From: an uncultured Collinsella sp.
Lineage (GTDB): Bacteria; Actinomycetota; Coriobacteriia; Coriobacteriales; Coriobacteriaceae
Assembly: GCA_958405565.1 (NCBI GenBank)
Contig: CATYEN010000009.1
Span: 1-60,686 of the forward strand
DNA length: 60,686 bases
Direction of reading: 5' to 3'
The notes under the pieces are model-generated. The model made no database searches. It worked only from the letters and a program-made list of their open reading frames with translations, and was not told the origin of the DNA. Made by a program: the position numbers and the translations under genes. This document shows, piece after piece, positions 1 to 8,748 of the stretch. The stretch's first letter is position 1, and each line of letters starts with the position of its first letter.

Positions 1-58
1 ATAGCCATGCAACGGAAAAGAGCCGCCCTTTCGGACGACTCAAACTGTAATGGGGATT

Positions 59-88
59 AAAAAATCATTAGGTACACAATGATTTTTA
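59..88. terminator. Bidirectional intrinsic terminator
   Basis: A perfect 9-bp inverted repeat (aaaatcatt, 8-nt loop, aatgatttt) is flanked by A and T runs, so it can act in both directions. It lies 40 bp past the 3' end of the P-type ATPase gene and would end that transcript. Bases 1-58 hold nothing I can assign. Confidence 0.7.
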
Positions 89-128
89 AATCCCCGTCCC
101 AGAAAAATCATCCCCTGAAGGCCGCGGG

Positions 129-2852
129 CTACTTCTTCTTTTTGCTTGGCATCGAGACTTTGATGCCTTGGGCAGACTTGGTCACGCGAGAGCGCTTGGC
201 GCCCGTGGGCTTCTTTTTCTTGGGCTGGGTCTGCGCCACGCCCTCGAGTGCACGGGCCTCGGCCTCGCGGACAGTGCGCGCCTCACGGCGCTGCGCCATA
301 TCGGCGGCAACGCGCTTGGCAAAACGCTCCGCCGTCGAACCCGTCGAGCTCACCTTACCGCCACCGCGACCCAGGCGGACGCGCACACCGCGGCCAAAAC
401 CAGTTGCGGCATGACGACGACGCGGCTTAAGCGAATCCATCATCGTGGCGAGCTTAAAGAACACCGAGCAGGTAAAGGCCACGATGACAGCCAAGATAAC
501 CATCTGACCCATCGTCAGGTTGGCAATAGACAGCAGCTTCGGGAATCCGATAACGCCCGTCAGGATGCCGGCGACTACAAACACAAAGAGCACCACACGT
601 AGGGGCGTGAGAGGCTGCGAGATGCGCCAGATCAGGCTGACGCTCGCAGCGCACGACGTAAGCAGGCACATCGTAGACAGCGTGAGCTGACTAAAGCCAA
701 ACACGCGCGCCACAAAGATATCGAGCGCCGCGGCCAAAATGACCGCAATCGACGCCGGCAGTGCCCGCTTGAGCACGTTCGTCAGGAACGACCCCTTCAC
801 GCGAGCGTTGTTGGGCTCCAGGCCCAACACAAAGCCCGGCGCGCCGATACAGAAGAAGTTGATGAGCGTCATCTGGATTGGCTCGAAAGGGTACGGAGGC
901 AGCGCGATGCACAGCGCCGCCAGGCCCATCGAGAACAGCGTCTTGGTCAAGAACAGCGAAGCCGAACGCTGCAGGTTGTTGATGGAGCGACGGCCCTCGG
1001 CCACCACAGCAGGCATCGAGGCAAAGTCGTTGTCGACCAGCACAATTTCGGCCACGTTACGCGCGGCATCGGAGCCGGCCGCCATGGCGACGGAGCAGTC
1101 GGCCTCCTTGAGCGCCAGCACGTCGTTGACGCCGTCGCCCGTCATGGCCACGGTGTGCTCGCGGCGCTTGAGCGCCTGCACGAGCTCGCGCTTCTGCTGC
1201 GGGGTCACACGACCAAAGACATGGTAGCGGTCCACTGCGGCATCGAGCTTGGCCGGCGTATCGAGCGTCGTGGCGTCCACATAAGCGTCTGCCCCCGGCA
1301 CGCCCACCACGCGCGCGATCGACGACACCGTACGCGGGTCGTCGCCACTGATCACGTTGAGGGTCACGCCCTGCTCGTTAAAGTAGCCGATGGTCTCGGC
1401 CGCCGAGGTACGAATCTCGTCGCGGATGGTCACAAAGCCCACGGGCTCGGCCTCGCCCACCATATCGCCATCGGGCGTAAAGCCGTCCACGCGCGCCACC
1501 ACGAGCACGCGGCAGGTATCGGCAAGCTCGGCGACACGGTTCTCGACCTGGGCAAACGCACGATCAGAGAGCACAAACTGCGCCGCACCCATCACATAGG
1601 AGCCCTGTGCAAACGACGCGCCGCTCCACTTTTTGGAAGACGAGAACGGAATGACCGACAGCGGCTCAGACACCTCAACCGGGCGATCGGCATAATAGTT
1701 GAGCAGCGCCTGGCAGGTCTCATTGGCATCGGCCGAAGTCGCACGCGCCACGTTAGCCAGCGCAAAATCGAGCACCGTGGTATCGACGGGAACGGCGGCG
1801 TCACCCTCCCCCGCGCCCATGCCAAAGCCCTCGATCGGCAGCGGATACGTGCCCTCGACCTCCATGCGACCCGACGTGATGGTGCCCGTCTTGTCCAGAC
1901 ACAGCACGTCGACGCGCGCGAGCGTCTCGATGCAGTAGAGCTGCTGCGCCAGCACCTTGCGGCGGGCCAGGCGCACCGTGGCAATGGCGAGCACCGACGA
2001 GGTCAACAGCACCAGGCCTTGCGGGATCATGCCCAGCAGGGCGCCCACCGTGGATAGCAGCGCTGACGAAGGCACATGGCCAGCCAACAGCTCGGAGAAG
2101 CACCACGAAAGCGCGCTATCGCCCGGGGTTCCCGCGGCATCCCACAGCTCGCTCACACTCGAGGCAAACAACGCCAAACCGAGCGGGATCATGATGATGC
2201 TCGCAAAGCGCACGATAGCGTTTAGCGCGTTCATGATCTCGGAATTGACCTTTTTGACGTACTTGGCCTCGTTATTAATTTTGGCTACGTAGTTGTCGGC
2301 GCCGACATGGATCACGCGGGCGCGCAGCAGGCCCGAGTCGATAAAGCTGCCGCTCATGAGCTCGGAACCGGGCTGTTTCTTAATAAGGTCGCTCTCGCCC
2401 GTCAGCAGGCTCTCGTTCACGAGCGCCTCGCCCGAAACCACCACGGCGTCAGCGGGAATCTGGTCGCCGCGCCCCAGGCGGATGATGTCGTCGAGCACGA
2501 TCTGGTCCAGGTCGAGCTCCACTTCGGCGCCGTCGCGCACCGCGATGGCCTTCTTGGAGGTCAGCAGCGTGAGCTTATCGACCATCTTTTTGGAACGCAT
2601 GGACTGAATGACGCCGATAGCGGTGTTCAAGAACACCACGAACAGGAACGTCAGATTCTTAAACGAACCGGTCAAAATGACCAGGAACGCCAAGATCACG
2701 TTGATCAAATTGAACAGCGTGCAGAGGTTCTCGATGATGAGCTCTTTGACCGACTTGGTCTTGAGCTCCATGTTGCGGTTGATCTTACCGGCGGCGATGC
2801 GCTCCTCGACCTCGGCGGTCGAGAGTCCGCGCTCGATATCCGTTGCTGCCAT
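129..2852 (-). CDS. P-type (E1-E2) cation-transporting ATPase
   Basis: Membrane pump that uses an aspartyl-phosphate intermediate to move cations. Motifs appear in the normal order: the actuator-domain LLTGES near residue 150, the phosphorylation motif DKTGT near 320, and the hinge GDGVNDV in the C-terminal half. Hydrophobic segments before and after these form the membrane domain. The family's fourth-helix motif usually reads IPEGL; here it is IPQGL, so the usual ion-binding Glu is Gln. The last ~80 residues are Lys/Arg-rich and of low complexity. The ion is not determinable; a divalent cation (Ca2+ or Mg2+) is plausible from the general subfamily. Starts at 2864 (ATG) or 2867 (GTG) are also possible; I prefer 2852 because GGGA lies just upstream. 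It is a single-gene unit, with a tRNA terminator upstream and a bidirectional terminator downstream. Confidence 0.9.
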   Translation of the reverse strand: MAATDIERGLSTAEVEERIAAGKINRNMELKTKSVKELIIENLCTLFNLINVILAFLVILTGSFKNLTFLFVVFLNTAIGVIQSMRSKKMVDKLTLLTSKKAIAVRDGAEVELDLDQIVLDDIIRLGRGDQIPADAVVVSGEALVNESLLTGESDLIKKQPGSELMSGSFIDSGLLRARVIHVGADNYVAKINNEAKYVKKVNSEIMNALNAIVRFASIIMIPLGLALFASSVSELWDAAGTPGDSALSWCFSELLAGHVPSSALLSTVGALLGMIPQGLVLLTSSVLAIATVRLARRKVLAQQLYCIETLARVDVLCLDKTGTITSGRMEVEGTYPLPIEGFGMGAGEGDAAVPVDTTVLDFALANVARATSADANETCQALLNYYADRPVEVSEPLSVIPFSSSKKWSGASFAQGSYVMGAAQFVLSDRAFAQVENRVAELADTCRVLVVARVDGFTPDGDMVGEAEPVGFVTIRDEIRTSAAETIGYFNEQGVTLNVISGDDPRTVSSIARVVGVPGADAYVDATTLDTPAKLDAAVDRYHVFGRVTPQQKRELVQALKRREHTVAMTGDGVNDVLALKEADCSVAMAAGSDAARNVAEIVLVDNDFASMPAVVAEGRRSINNLQRSASLFLTKTLFSMGLAALCIALPPYPFEPIQMTLINFFCIGAPGFVLGLEPNNARVKGSFLTNVLKRALPASIAVILAAALDIFVARVFGFSQLTLSTMCLLTSCAASVSLIWRISQPLTPLRVVLFVFVVAGILTGVIGFPKLLSIANLTMGQMVILAVIVAFTCSVFFKLATMMDSLKPRRRHAATGFGRGVRVRLGRGGGKVSSTGSTAERFAKRVAADMAQRREARTVREAEARALEGVAQTQPKKKKPTGAKRSRVTKSAQGIKVSMPSKKKK

Positions 2853-2882
2853 ACCACGTCCCATCACGTCGCGTCGGTATAA

Positions 2883-2918
2883 GAAAAACCGCCCGGACCA
2901 TGCGAGGTTCGGACGGTC
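2883..2918 (-). terminator. Terminator of tRNA-Arg(CCG)
   Basis: On the minus strand a 12-position stem with one mismatch (accgtccgaacc against ggtccgggcggt) is followed by TTTTTCTT. It begins about 10 nt after the tRNA CCA end. Confidence 0.85.
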
Positions 2919-2928
2919 TTACGTTCGA

Positions 2929-3005
2929 TGGTGCCCCATGTTGGATTCGAACCAACGGCCTTCTGCTCCGGAGGCAGACGCTCTAATCCCCTGAGCTAAT
3001 AGGGC
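2929..3005 (-). tRNA. tRNA-Arg, anticodon CCG
   Basis: A 77-nt cloverleaf with encoded CCA. The acceptor stem GCCCTAT pairs with ATGGGGC through one G-T wobble. The D arm is GCTC/GAGC, the anticodon loop CTCCGGA gives anticodon CCG, and the T arm is GTTGG-TTCGAAT-CCAAC. It reads CGG arginine codons. Confidence 0.96.
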
Positions 3006-3016
3006 CAACGTTTGGC

Positions 3017-3046
3017 ATTATACCCAAGTGCACCACGGGCTATCAA
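3017..3046 (-). promoter_or_regulatory. Sigma70-type promoter of tRNA-Arg(CCG)
   Basis: On the minus strand TTGATA (-35) and TATAAT (-10) are separated by 18 bp. The -10 box ends 11 nt before the mature 5' end of the tRNA. Confidence 0.7.
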
Positions 3047-3151
3047 AATAAAAGAAAAAGCTTTGCAATTCCGAGGAAGACGCGGCGCAACGGCTCACTT
3101 TAGAAGGCAAAAGCGAATCAGATAGTATAAACTCTCATGCACCATATATAC

Positions 3152-3176
3152 ACGGCTCGCGATGCGGGCCGTTTTT
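3152..3176 (+). terminator. Terminator-like hairpin (possible attenuator) ahead of the aro cluster
   Basis: An 8-bp stem (acggctcg, loop cgatg, cgggccgt) runs into five T residues, 33 nt before the DAHP synthase start. A TATAAA box lies at 3126-3131. A 20-codon ORF (3137-3199) begins within about 6 nt of that box, passes through the hairpin and stops 10 nt before the gene. This layout resembles transcription attenuation but the leader is not rich in any aromatic codon, so the mechanism is inferred. Confidence 0.45.
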
Positions 3177-3209
3177 GCAAGGGTTATCCACCGAGATGAG
3201 AGGCGCACC

Positions 3210-4232
3210 ATGATTGCAATTTTAAAGCAGAGCGCCAGCGACGAGGCCGTCAGCCATATCGTCAGCTGGATTGAGAAAAAGGGCCTGAAGACCGACGTCT
3301 CGCGCGGCGAGAACGAGACGATCATCGGCCTGGTGGGCGATACGACCAAGATCGACCCGTTCCTGCTCGAGTCCATGGACGTCGTCGAGCGCGTGCAGCG
3401 CGTCTCCGAGCCGTTCAAGCGCGCCAACCGCAAGTTCCACCCCGAAGACTCCGTCATCGACTGCGGCCACGGCGTCAAGATCGGCGGCGATCAGTTCCAG
3501 GTCATCGCCGGCCCGTGCTCCGTCGAGGGCGAGAACCTCATCCGCATCGCCCGCCGCGTGAAGGCCGCCGGTGCCACGATGCTGCGCGGCGGTGCCTACA
3601 AGCCCCGCACTTCCCCGTACGCCTACCAGGGCATGGGCCCCGCCGGTCTGGACCTGCTGTGCGAGGCGTCTGCCGAGCTCGACATGCCGATCGTCACCGA
3701 GATCATGGACCCGCGCGACGTGCAGGTCTTCCTGGACAAGAAGATCGACGTCATGCAGATCGGTGCCCGCAACGCCCAGAACTTCCCTCTGCTCAAAGAG
3801 GTCGGCAAGACCAAGACTCCGATCTTGCTTAAGCGCGGCATGTCCGTCACGATCGATGAGCTGCTCATGGCCGCCGAGTACATCATGAGCGAGGGCAACG
3901 ACAACGTCATCCTGTGCGAGCGCGGCATCCGCACCTTCGAGACCCGCACCCGCAACACCTTCGACCTCAACGCCGTGCCAGTGCTGCACCACCTGTCGCA
4001 CCTGCCCGTCGTCGCCGACCCCAGCCACGCCACCGGCTACACCCGCTACGTTGAGCCCATGGCGCTCGCCGCGACCGCCTGCGGTGCCAACGGCCTGGAG
4101 ATCGAGGTCCACGACGAGCCGAGCCGCGCCTGGTCCGACGGCGCTCAGGCCCTCACCCCCGATCAGTTCGACGACACCATGCGCCGCATCCGAGCCATCC
4201 GCGAGGTTGTCTGCCAAGAGACTATGGAGTAG
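3210..4232 (+). CDS. aroF: 3-deoxy-7-phosphoheptulonate synthase (DAHP synthase, AroF/AroG-type)
   Basis: Condenses phosphoenolpyruvate and erythrose 4-phosphate, the first step of the shikimate pathway. The 340-residue protein has an N-terminal ferredoxin-like regulatory domain (about 1-70) typical of the type I-beta class found in Thermotoga and Bacillus-like enzymes. The catalytic barrel follows, with the AGPCSVE motif, the LRGGAYKPRTSPY segment, the KRG loop and the DPSHATG metal-site motif near the C-terminus. The start at 3210 is chosen because GAGAGG precedes it; a longer frame from 3162 lacks family similarity. It heads the aro cluster, with tyrA starting 3 bp after its stop. Feedback control is likely through the N-terminal domain, which is inference from the family. 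Confidence 0.95.
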   Translation: MIAILKQSASDEAVSHIVSWIEKKGLKTDVSRGENETIIGLVGDTTKIDPFLLESMDVVERVQRVSEPFKRANRKFHPEDSVIDCGHGVKIGGDQFQVIAGPCSVEGENLIRIARRVKAAGATMLRGGAYKPRTSPYAYQGMGPAGLDLLCEASAELDMPIVTEIMDPRDVQVFLDKKIDVMQIGARNAQNFPLLKEVGKTKTPILLKRGMSVTIDELLMAAEYIMSEGNDNVILCERGIRTFETRTRNTFDLNAVPVLHHLSHLPVVADPSHATGYTRYVEPMALAATACGANGLEIEVHDEPSRAWSDGAQALTPDQFDDTMRRIRAIREVVCQETME

Positions 4233-4235
4233 CCC

Positions 4236-5150
4236 ATGGGTACGGTGAGAAACGCGCGCGTTAACCAGGGCGGCCCCAAGTGCGCCGGCATCGTCGGCTT
4301 GGGCCTCATCGGCGGCAGCTTTGCCCGTGGCTATGCACAGGCGGGCGTCCGCGTGCTGGCCTGGGATCCCAATGACGACGTCATGACGGCCGCCAGCATG
4401 GGCACCGTCGCCGGAGAGCTCAACGACAAGACACTCGGCGAATGCGACATCATCGTCCTGGCTTGCTACCCCGAAGCCTGCATCGAGTGGCTCGAGGCGC
4501 ACGCCCAGGCACTCGCCGACGCCACCGATACCGAGGCCATCATGGGCCCCGTGGTGATCGACACGGTGGGCGTCAAGGGCATCGTGTGCGAGCGCGCCTT
4601 TGAGCTTGCCCGCGAGCACGGCTTTTACTTTGTGGGCGCGCACCCCATGGCGGGCACGCAGTACTCGGGCTATGCGCACTCCCGCGCCGACCTGTTCCAG
4701 GGCGCGCCACTCGTGCTCGTGCCGCCCGCAGTGGACGATGCGCTCAAGCTGGAGCTTTTGGGCCAGGTGCGCGAGATGGTGCGTCCCCTGGGCTTTGGCA
4801 AGTTCAGCGTAACGAGCGCCGCTGAGCACGACCGCGTCATCGCCTTTACGAGCCAGCTCGCGCACGTCGTCTCCAACGCCTATGTTAAGAGCCCGACCGC
4901 TCAGGTCCACCACGGCTTTTCGGCCGGCAGCTACCGCGACCTCACCCGCGTGGCGCACCTCAACCCGCAGATGTGGTCCGAGCTCATGATCGACGACGCC
5001 GACGCGCTCGCCTTCGAGATCGACCATCTGATCGAATCGCTCGGCGCCTACAGCCGCGCCCTTAAGGACCGCGACCAGCGCTATCTGGAGAATCTCCTTG
5101 CCGAGGGCGACCGCATTAAGCGTGCACTCGACGACGAGGCCTCCCACTAG
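4236..5150 (+). CDS. tyrA: Prephenate dehydrogenase
   Basis: Oxidatively decarboxylates prephenate to 4-hydroxyphenylpyruvate in tyrosine synthesis. The 304-residue protein opens with a Rossmann motif GLGLIGGS near residue 21 and has the family HPMAGT motif in the middle of the chain; the rest is the helical dimerisation domain. There is no ACT domain, so it is shorter than Bacillus TyrA. The ribosome-binding site GGAG lies in the end of the preceding gene, so the two are probably translationally coupled. An arogenate dehydrogenase activity cannot be excluded. Confidence 0.93.
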   Translation: MGTVRNARVNQGGPKCAGIVGLGLIGGSFARGYAQAGVRVLAWDPNDDVMTAASMGTVAGELNDKTLGECDIIVLACYPEACIEWLEAHAQALADATDTEAIMGPVVIDTVGVKGIVCERAFELAREHGFYFVGAHPMAGTQYSGYAHSRADLFQGAPLVLVPPAVDDALKLELLGQVREMVRPLGFGKFSVTSAAEHDRVIAFTSQLAHVVSNAYVKSPTAQVHHGFSAGSYRDLTRVAHLNPQMWSELMIDDADALAFEIDHLIESLGAYSRALKDRDQRYLENLLAEGDRIKRALDDEASH

Positions 5151-5186
5151 ACCACCCATCACGCCAGGTCGAAAGGACCGAAGCTT

Positions 5187-6293
5187 ATGGCGATTACCAT
5201 CGATATCGACACCGCACGCCCCTATCAGGTGCATGTGGGCACGTTTTTGCTGGAGCAGGCAGGCCCGCTCGTCCGCGCCACCGCCGGCGGCACCAAGGCC
5301 GTCATCGTGACGGACACCAACGTGGGCCCCCTCTACCAGATGCCCGTTAAGCAGAGCCTGGAGGCGTCAGGCTACGAGGTGAGCATCTGCACCTTCGAAG
5401 CCGGCGAGGCCCACAAGCGCGCCGAAACCTATGTTGCCATTTTGGAGTTTGTGGCCGAGCACGAGCTTTCGCGCTCCGACGTGATCGTGGCACTCGGCGG
5501 CGGTGTCGTGGGCGACGTGGCGGGCTTTGTGGCCGCCACCTACATGCGCGGCTGCAAGTTTGTGCAGATCCCCACGAGCCTGCTCGCCATGGTGGATTCG
5601 TCGGTGGGAGGCAAGACCGCCATCGACCTGGCTGCCGGCAAGAACTTGGCCGGCGCCTTTTGGCAGCCGAGCGTGGTTATCGCCGACGTGGGGTGCCTGG
5701 CCACCCTCACGCCCGAGCAGTTCGCCGACGGCTGCGGCGAGGTCGTCAAGCACGCCGTGATCGCCGACCCGGAGCTTTTCGCCGAGCTGGAGAAGACCCC
5801 GCTCACGCTGGAGCTGCTCAACCGCGATGTGGCCCGCGTAGCGCTCATCATCGCCCGCAATATCGACATCAAGCGCGCCGTGGTCGTCGCCGACGAGTGC
5901 GAAACCAACCAGCGCAAGCTCCTCAACTTTGGACACAGCGCCGGGCACGCCGTCGAGGCCTGCGAGCACTTTGAGCTGGGACACGGCAACTGCGTGTCGA
6001 TCGGCATGGGTATCATCACGCGCGCCGCGGCCCTGCACGGCGTCTGCGATGCTGCGCTGCCCGGTCGTATTGAGGAACTCTGTGCCCGCCATGGCCTCAA
6101 GACCCGCTGCGACCTAGATGCCGATACCGTCTTTGCCGAGGCGCTCCACGACAAGAAGCGCGCGGGCGACACCATCGACCTGGTGATTCCGCACGGCATT
6201 GGCCGCTGCAGCATCGACCGCACACCGCTTTCCACTTTCCACGAACTCATTGCCGAGGGCCTCGGCCAGAAGGGAGACGCATCCGCATGCTAG
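5187..6293 (+). CDS. aroB: 3-dehydroquinate synthase
   Basis: Converts DAHP to 3-dehydroquinate using NAD+ and a divalent metal. The 368-residue length is normal. Seen in order: the GGGVVGD nucleotide-binding motif near residue 100, the PTSLLAMVDSSVGGK signature near 130, GCGEVVKH near 180, and the metal ligands in NFGHSAGHAVE near 250 and LGHGNCVSIG. AAAGGA precedes the ATG. The 3' end overlaps aroA by 7 bp. Confidence 0.97.
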   Translation: MAITIDIDTARPYQVHVGTFLLEQAGPLVRATAGGTKAVIVTDTNVGPLYQMPVKQSLEASGYEVSICTFEAGEAHKRAETYVAILEFVAEHELSRSDVIVALGGGVVGDVAGFVAATYMRGCKFVQIPTSLLAMVDSSVGGKTAIDLAAGKNLAGAFWQPSVVIADVGCLATLTPEQFADGCGEVVKHAVIADPELFAELEKTPLTLELLNRDVARVALIIARNIDIKRAVVVADECETNQRKLLNFGHSAGHAVEACEHFELGHGNCVSIGMGIITRAAALHGVCDAALPGRIEELCARHGLKTRCDLDADTVFAEALHDKKRAGDTIDLVIPHGIGRCSIDRTPLSTFHELIAEGLGQKGDASAC

Positions 6294-7606
6294 CCCGCAT
6301 CACCCCGTCCCCGCTTAAGGGCACCGTTCCCGCCATCGCGTCCAAGTCGATGGCGCATCGTCTCATCATCTGCGCCGCGCTCGCCAACGGCGAGACACAC
6401 GTCACCTGCAACACCACCTGCGCCGACATCGAGGCTACGGTGCGCTGCCTTACGGCACTGGGTGCTCGCATCGAGACCGTCGAGGACGGCTTCCAGGTCC
6501 ACCCCACCATGAAGAGTGTTGAGTTTGGCCTGCTCAAGGCCCTTGCCGGCGGCACGCTTGACTGCGGTGAAAGTGGCTCCACGCTGCGCTTTATGCTGCC
6601 TGTCGCCTGCGCGCTGGGTGCGGATGCCACCTTCGTAGGCCAGGGCCGCCTGGGCGCCCGCCCGCTGTCCCCGCTCTCGGACGAGATCATCGCCGCCGGC
6701 TGCGACCTACAGGGCCTGGGCGGTTTTCCGCTCAAGACGAGCGGACGCATGCGCCCGGGCACCTTTGTGCTTCCGGGCAACGTGAGCTCGCAATATATCT
6801 CCGGCCTTCTGCTGGCAGCCCCGCTGCTGGCCCAGCCCTCCTGCGTGCAGGTAACCGGCCTCATTGAGAGCCGTCCCTACATCAACCTGACGATCCAGGC
6901 CATGAAGGCCTTTGGCGTCGAGGTCAACGTCGAGCGTATTCCGGCCAAGGACGGCCAGCCCGAGGTCACGAACTTCCGCGTGAGCAGCGGCTCGTACCGC
7001 ACGCCCGGCAGCGTAGCCGTCGAGGGTGACTGGTCCAACGCTGCCTTTTGGCTCTGTGCCGGCGCCATCGGCACCGACCCCATCACCGTCGAGGGTGTAT
7101 CCCTGAGCTCCGCACAGGGCGACCGCAACGTGCTTGCCGCGCTTTCGCGCTTTGGCGCCCGCATCGTACGCTCCACCAACGCCGCAACCGTGCAGTCCGA
7201 CAAGCTCGCCGGCTTTGAGATGAGCGCCCACGACATTCCCGACCTGGTGCCCGTCATCTCGGCCGTAGCCTCGCTGGCGCAGGGCCGCACCTTTATCCGC
7301 GATTGCGCCCGTCTGCGCATCAAGGAATCCGACCGCCTGGTCACGACCACCCGCGAGCTCACCGCGCTGGGCGCGCAGGTGCGCATTGCCGGCGATGACC
7401 TCATCATCAAGGGCGTCGATGCCTTCACCGGCGGCGAGATCGATTCGCACAACGACCATCGCATCGCCATGATGGCCGCTATCGCCGCGAGCCGCGCCAC
7501 CGGCGAGGTCGTGATCCACGGCGCCGAGGCCGTCAACAAGTCCTATCCCGATTTCTTCGACCACTACCGCCTGCTGGGCGGCAAGGTCACGCTCGGGGAG
7601 GAATAG
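6287..7606 (+). CDS. aroA: 3-phosphoshikimate 1-carboxyvinyltransferase (EPSP synthase)
   Basis: Transfers the enolpyruvyl group of PEP to shikimate 3-phosphate; this is the glyphosate target. The 439-residue protein has the expected two-domain motifs: KSMAHR near residue 20, LDCGESGSTLRF near 90, and RIKESDRL followed by NDHRIAM in the C-terminal domain. The active-site loop reads ESGSTLR. The start overlaps the end of aroB and has AAGGGAG 10 nt upstream. aroC starts 2 bp after the stop. Confidence 0.97.
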   Translation: MLARITPSPLKGTVPAIASKSMAHRLIICAALANGETHVTCNTTCADIEATVRCLTALGARIETVEDGFQVHPTMKSVEFGLLKALAGGTLDCGESGSTLRFMLPVACALGADATFVGQGRLGARPLSPLSDEIIAAGCDLQGLGGFPLKTSGRMRPGTFVLPGNVSSQYISGLLLAAPLLAQPSCVQVTGLIESRPYINLTIQAMKAFGVEVNVERIPAKDGQPEVTNFRVSSGSYRTPGSVAVEGDWSNAAFWLCAGAIGTDPITVEGVSLSSAQGDRNVLAALSRFGARIVRSTNAATVQSDKLAGFEMSAHDIPDLVPVISAVASLAQGRTFIRDCARLRIKESDRLVTTTRELTALGAQVRIAGDDLIIKGVDAFTGGEIDSHNDHRIAMMAAIAASRATGEVVIHGAEAVNKSYPDFFDHYRLLGGKVTLGEE

Positions 7607-7607
7607 C

Positions 7608-8705
7608 ATGTCCTCGACCTTTGGCAACGTCTTGCACTTAAGCATCTTCGGGCAGTCGCACTCCCCCGCCATCGGCTGCTCGCTCGATGGCGTCCCCGCC
7701 GGCATCGCCGTTGACCAAGAAGCGCTGCAGGCCTTTTTGAACCGTCGCGCCCCCGGTCGCGACGAGACCGCGACCAAGCGCCGCGAGGCCGACGTCGCCC
7801 AAATCATCGCCGGCGTGGTCGATGGGCACACCACCGGCGCGCCCATCGCGGCGATCATCGAGAACACTAACACGCGCTCCAAGGACTACTCCGAGCTGCG
7901 CCGCAAGCCCCGTCCGGGACATGCGGACTTCCCTGCGCGCGTGAAGTATCACAACATGCACGATGTCGCCGGTGGCGGGCATTTCTCCGGCCGCCTGACG
8001 GCACCCCTGTGCATCGCCGGCGGCATTGCGCTGCAGGCACTCGAGGCCCGCGGCATTAACGTGATGGCGCACGTCGCGCAGATCGGCGGCATCTCCGACC
8101 TGCCGATGGACGATATGGTCTATCGCGAGGCCGACCGCAAGGCGATCCTAACGAACGATCTTCCTTGCATTGACGCCGCCGCAGCCGGCCGCATGCGTGA
8201 GGAGATCCTAGCCGCGCGCGACGAACTCGACAGCATCGGCGGCATCGTGGAGTGCGGCATTTACGGGCTTCCCGCAGGCATCGGCGACCCCATGTTCGAC
8301 GGCATCGAGAACCGCATCGCGCAGATCGCGTTTGGCATTCCCGCCGTAAAGGGCGTGGAGTTTGGCATGGGCTTTGCCGTGGCCGCTATGCGCGGCAGCG
8401 AGAACAATGATCCGTACCGCATCGATGCCGAGACCGGCGAGATCGAGATCGAGTCCAACAACGCCGGCGGCATCCTGGGCGGTATTTCGACCGGCGCGCC
8501 CGTCATGTGGCGCATGGCCGTGAAGCCGACGCCCTCGATTGGCCGCGAGCAACAGACGGTGGACATGGACGCTATGGAAAATGCCGAGCTCTCGGTCCAC
8601 GGCCGCCACGATCCCTGCATCGTCCCCCGAGCCGTCCCCGTAGCCGAAGCAGCCGCCGCCCTCGCCATCTGGGACGCCCTCCTCGAGGACGCAGGCCAGC
8701 GCTAA
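7608..8705 (+). CDS. aroC: Chorismate synthase
   Basis: Removes phosphate from EPSP to give chorismate, using reduced FMN. The 365-residue protein shows the family signatures: GQSHSPAIGCSLDG at the N-terminus, RPGHAD and the GGGHFSGR segment near 120, and the C-terminal RHDPCIVPRAVPVAEA. Start is supported by GGAGG 6 nt upstream, inside the end of aroA. Confidence 0.97.
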   Translation: MSSTFGNVLHLSIFGQSHSPAIGCSLDGVPAGIAVDQEALQAFLNRRAPGRDETATKRREADVAQIIAGVVDGHTTGAPIAAIIENTNTRSKDYSELRRKPRPGHADFPARVKYHNMHDVAGGGHFSGRLTAPLCIAGGIALQALEARGINVMAHVAQIGGISDLPMDDMVYREADRKAILTNDLPCIDAAAAGRMREEILAARDELDSIGGIVECGIYGLPAGIGDPMFDGIENRIAQIAFGIPAVKGVEFGMGFAVAAMRGSENNDPYRIDAETGEIEIESNNAGGILGGISTGAPVMWRMAVKPTPSIGREQQTVDMDAMENAELSVHGRHDPCIVPRAVPVAEAAAALAIWDALLEDAGQR

Positions 8706-8748
8706 CTACCCACCCCTCAACATCCCCCGACACGTGAAAGGGGTCTCT

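Noticed and set aside
3222..5234. 670-codon open frame on the minus strand opposite DAHP synthase and tyrA
   Set aside because: Shadow of two well-identified genes in high-GC DNA; its translation is Gly/Ala/Val/Asp/His-biased with no domain.
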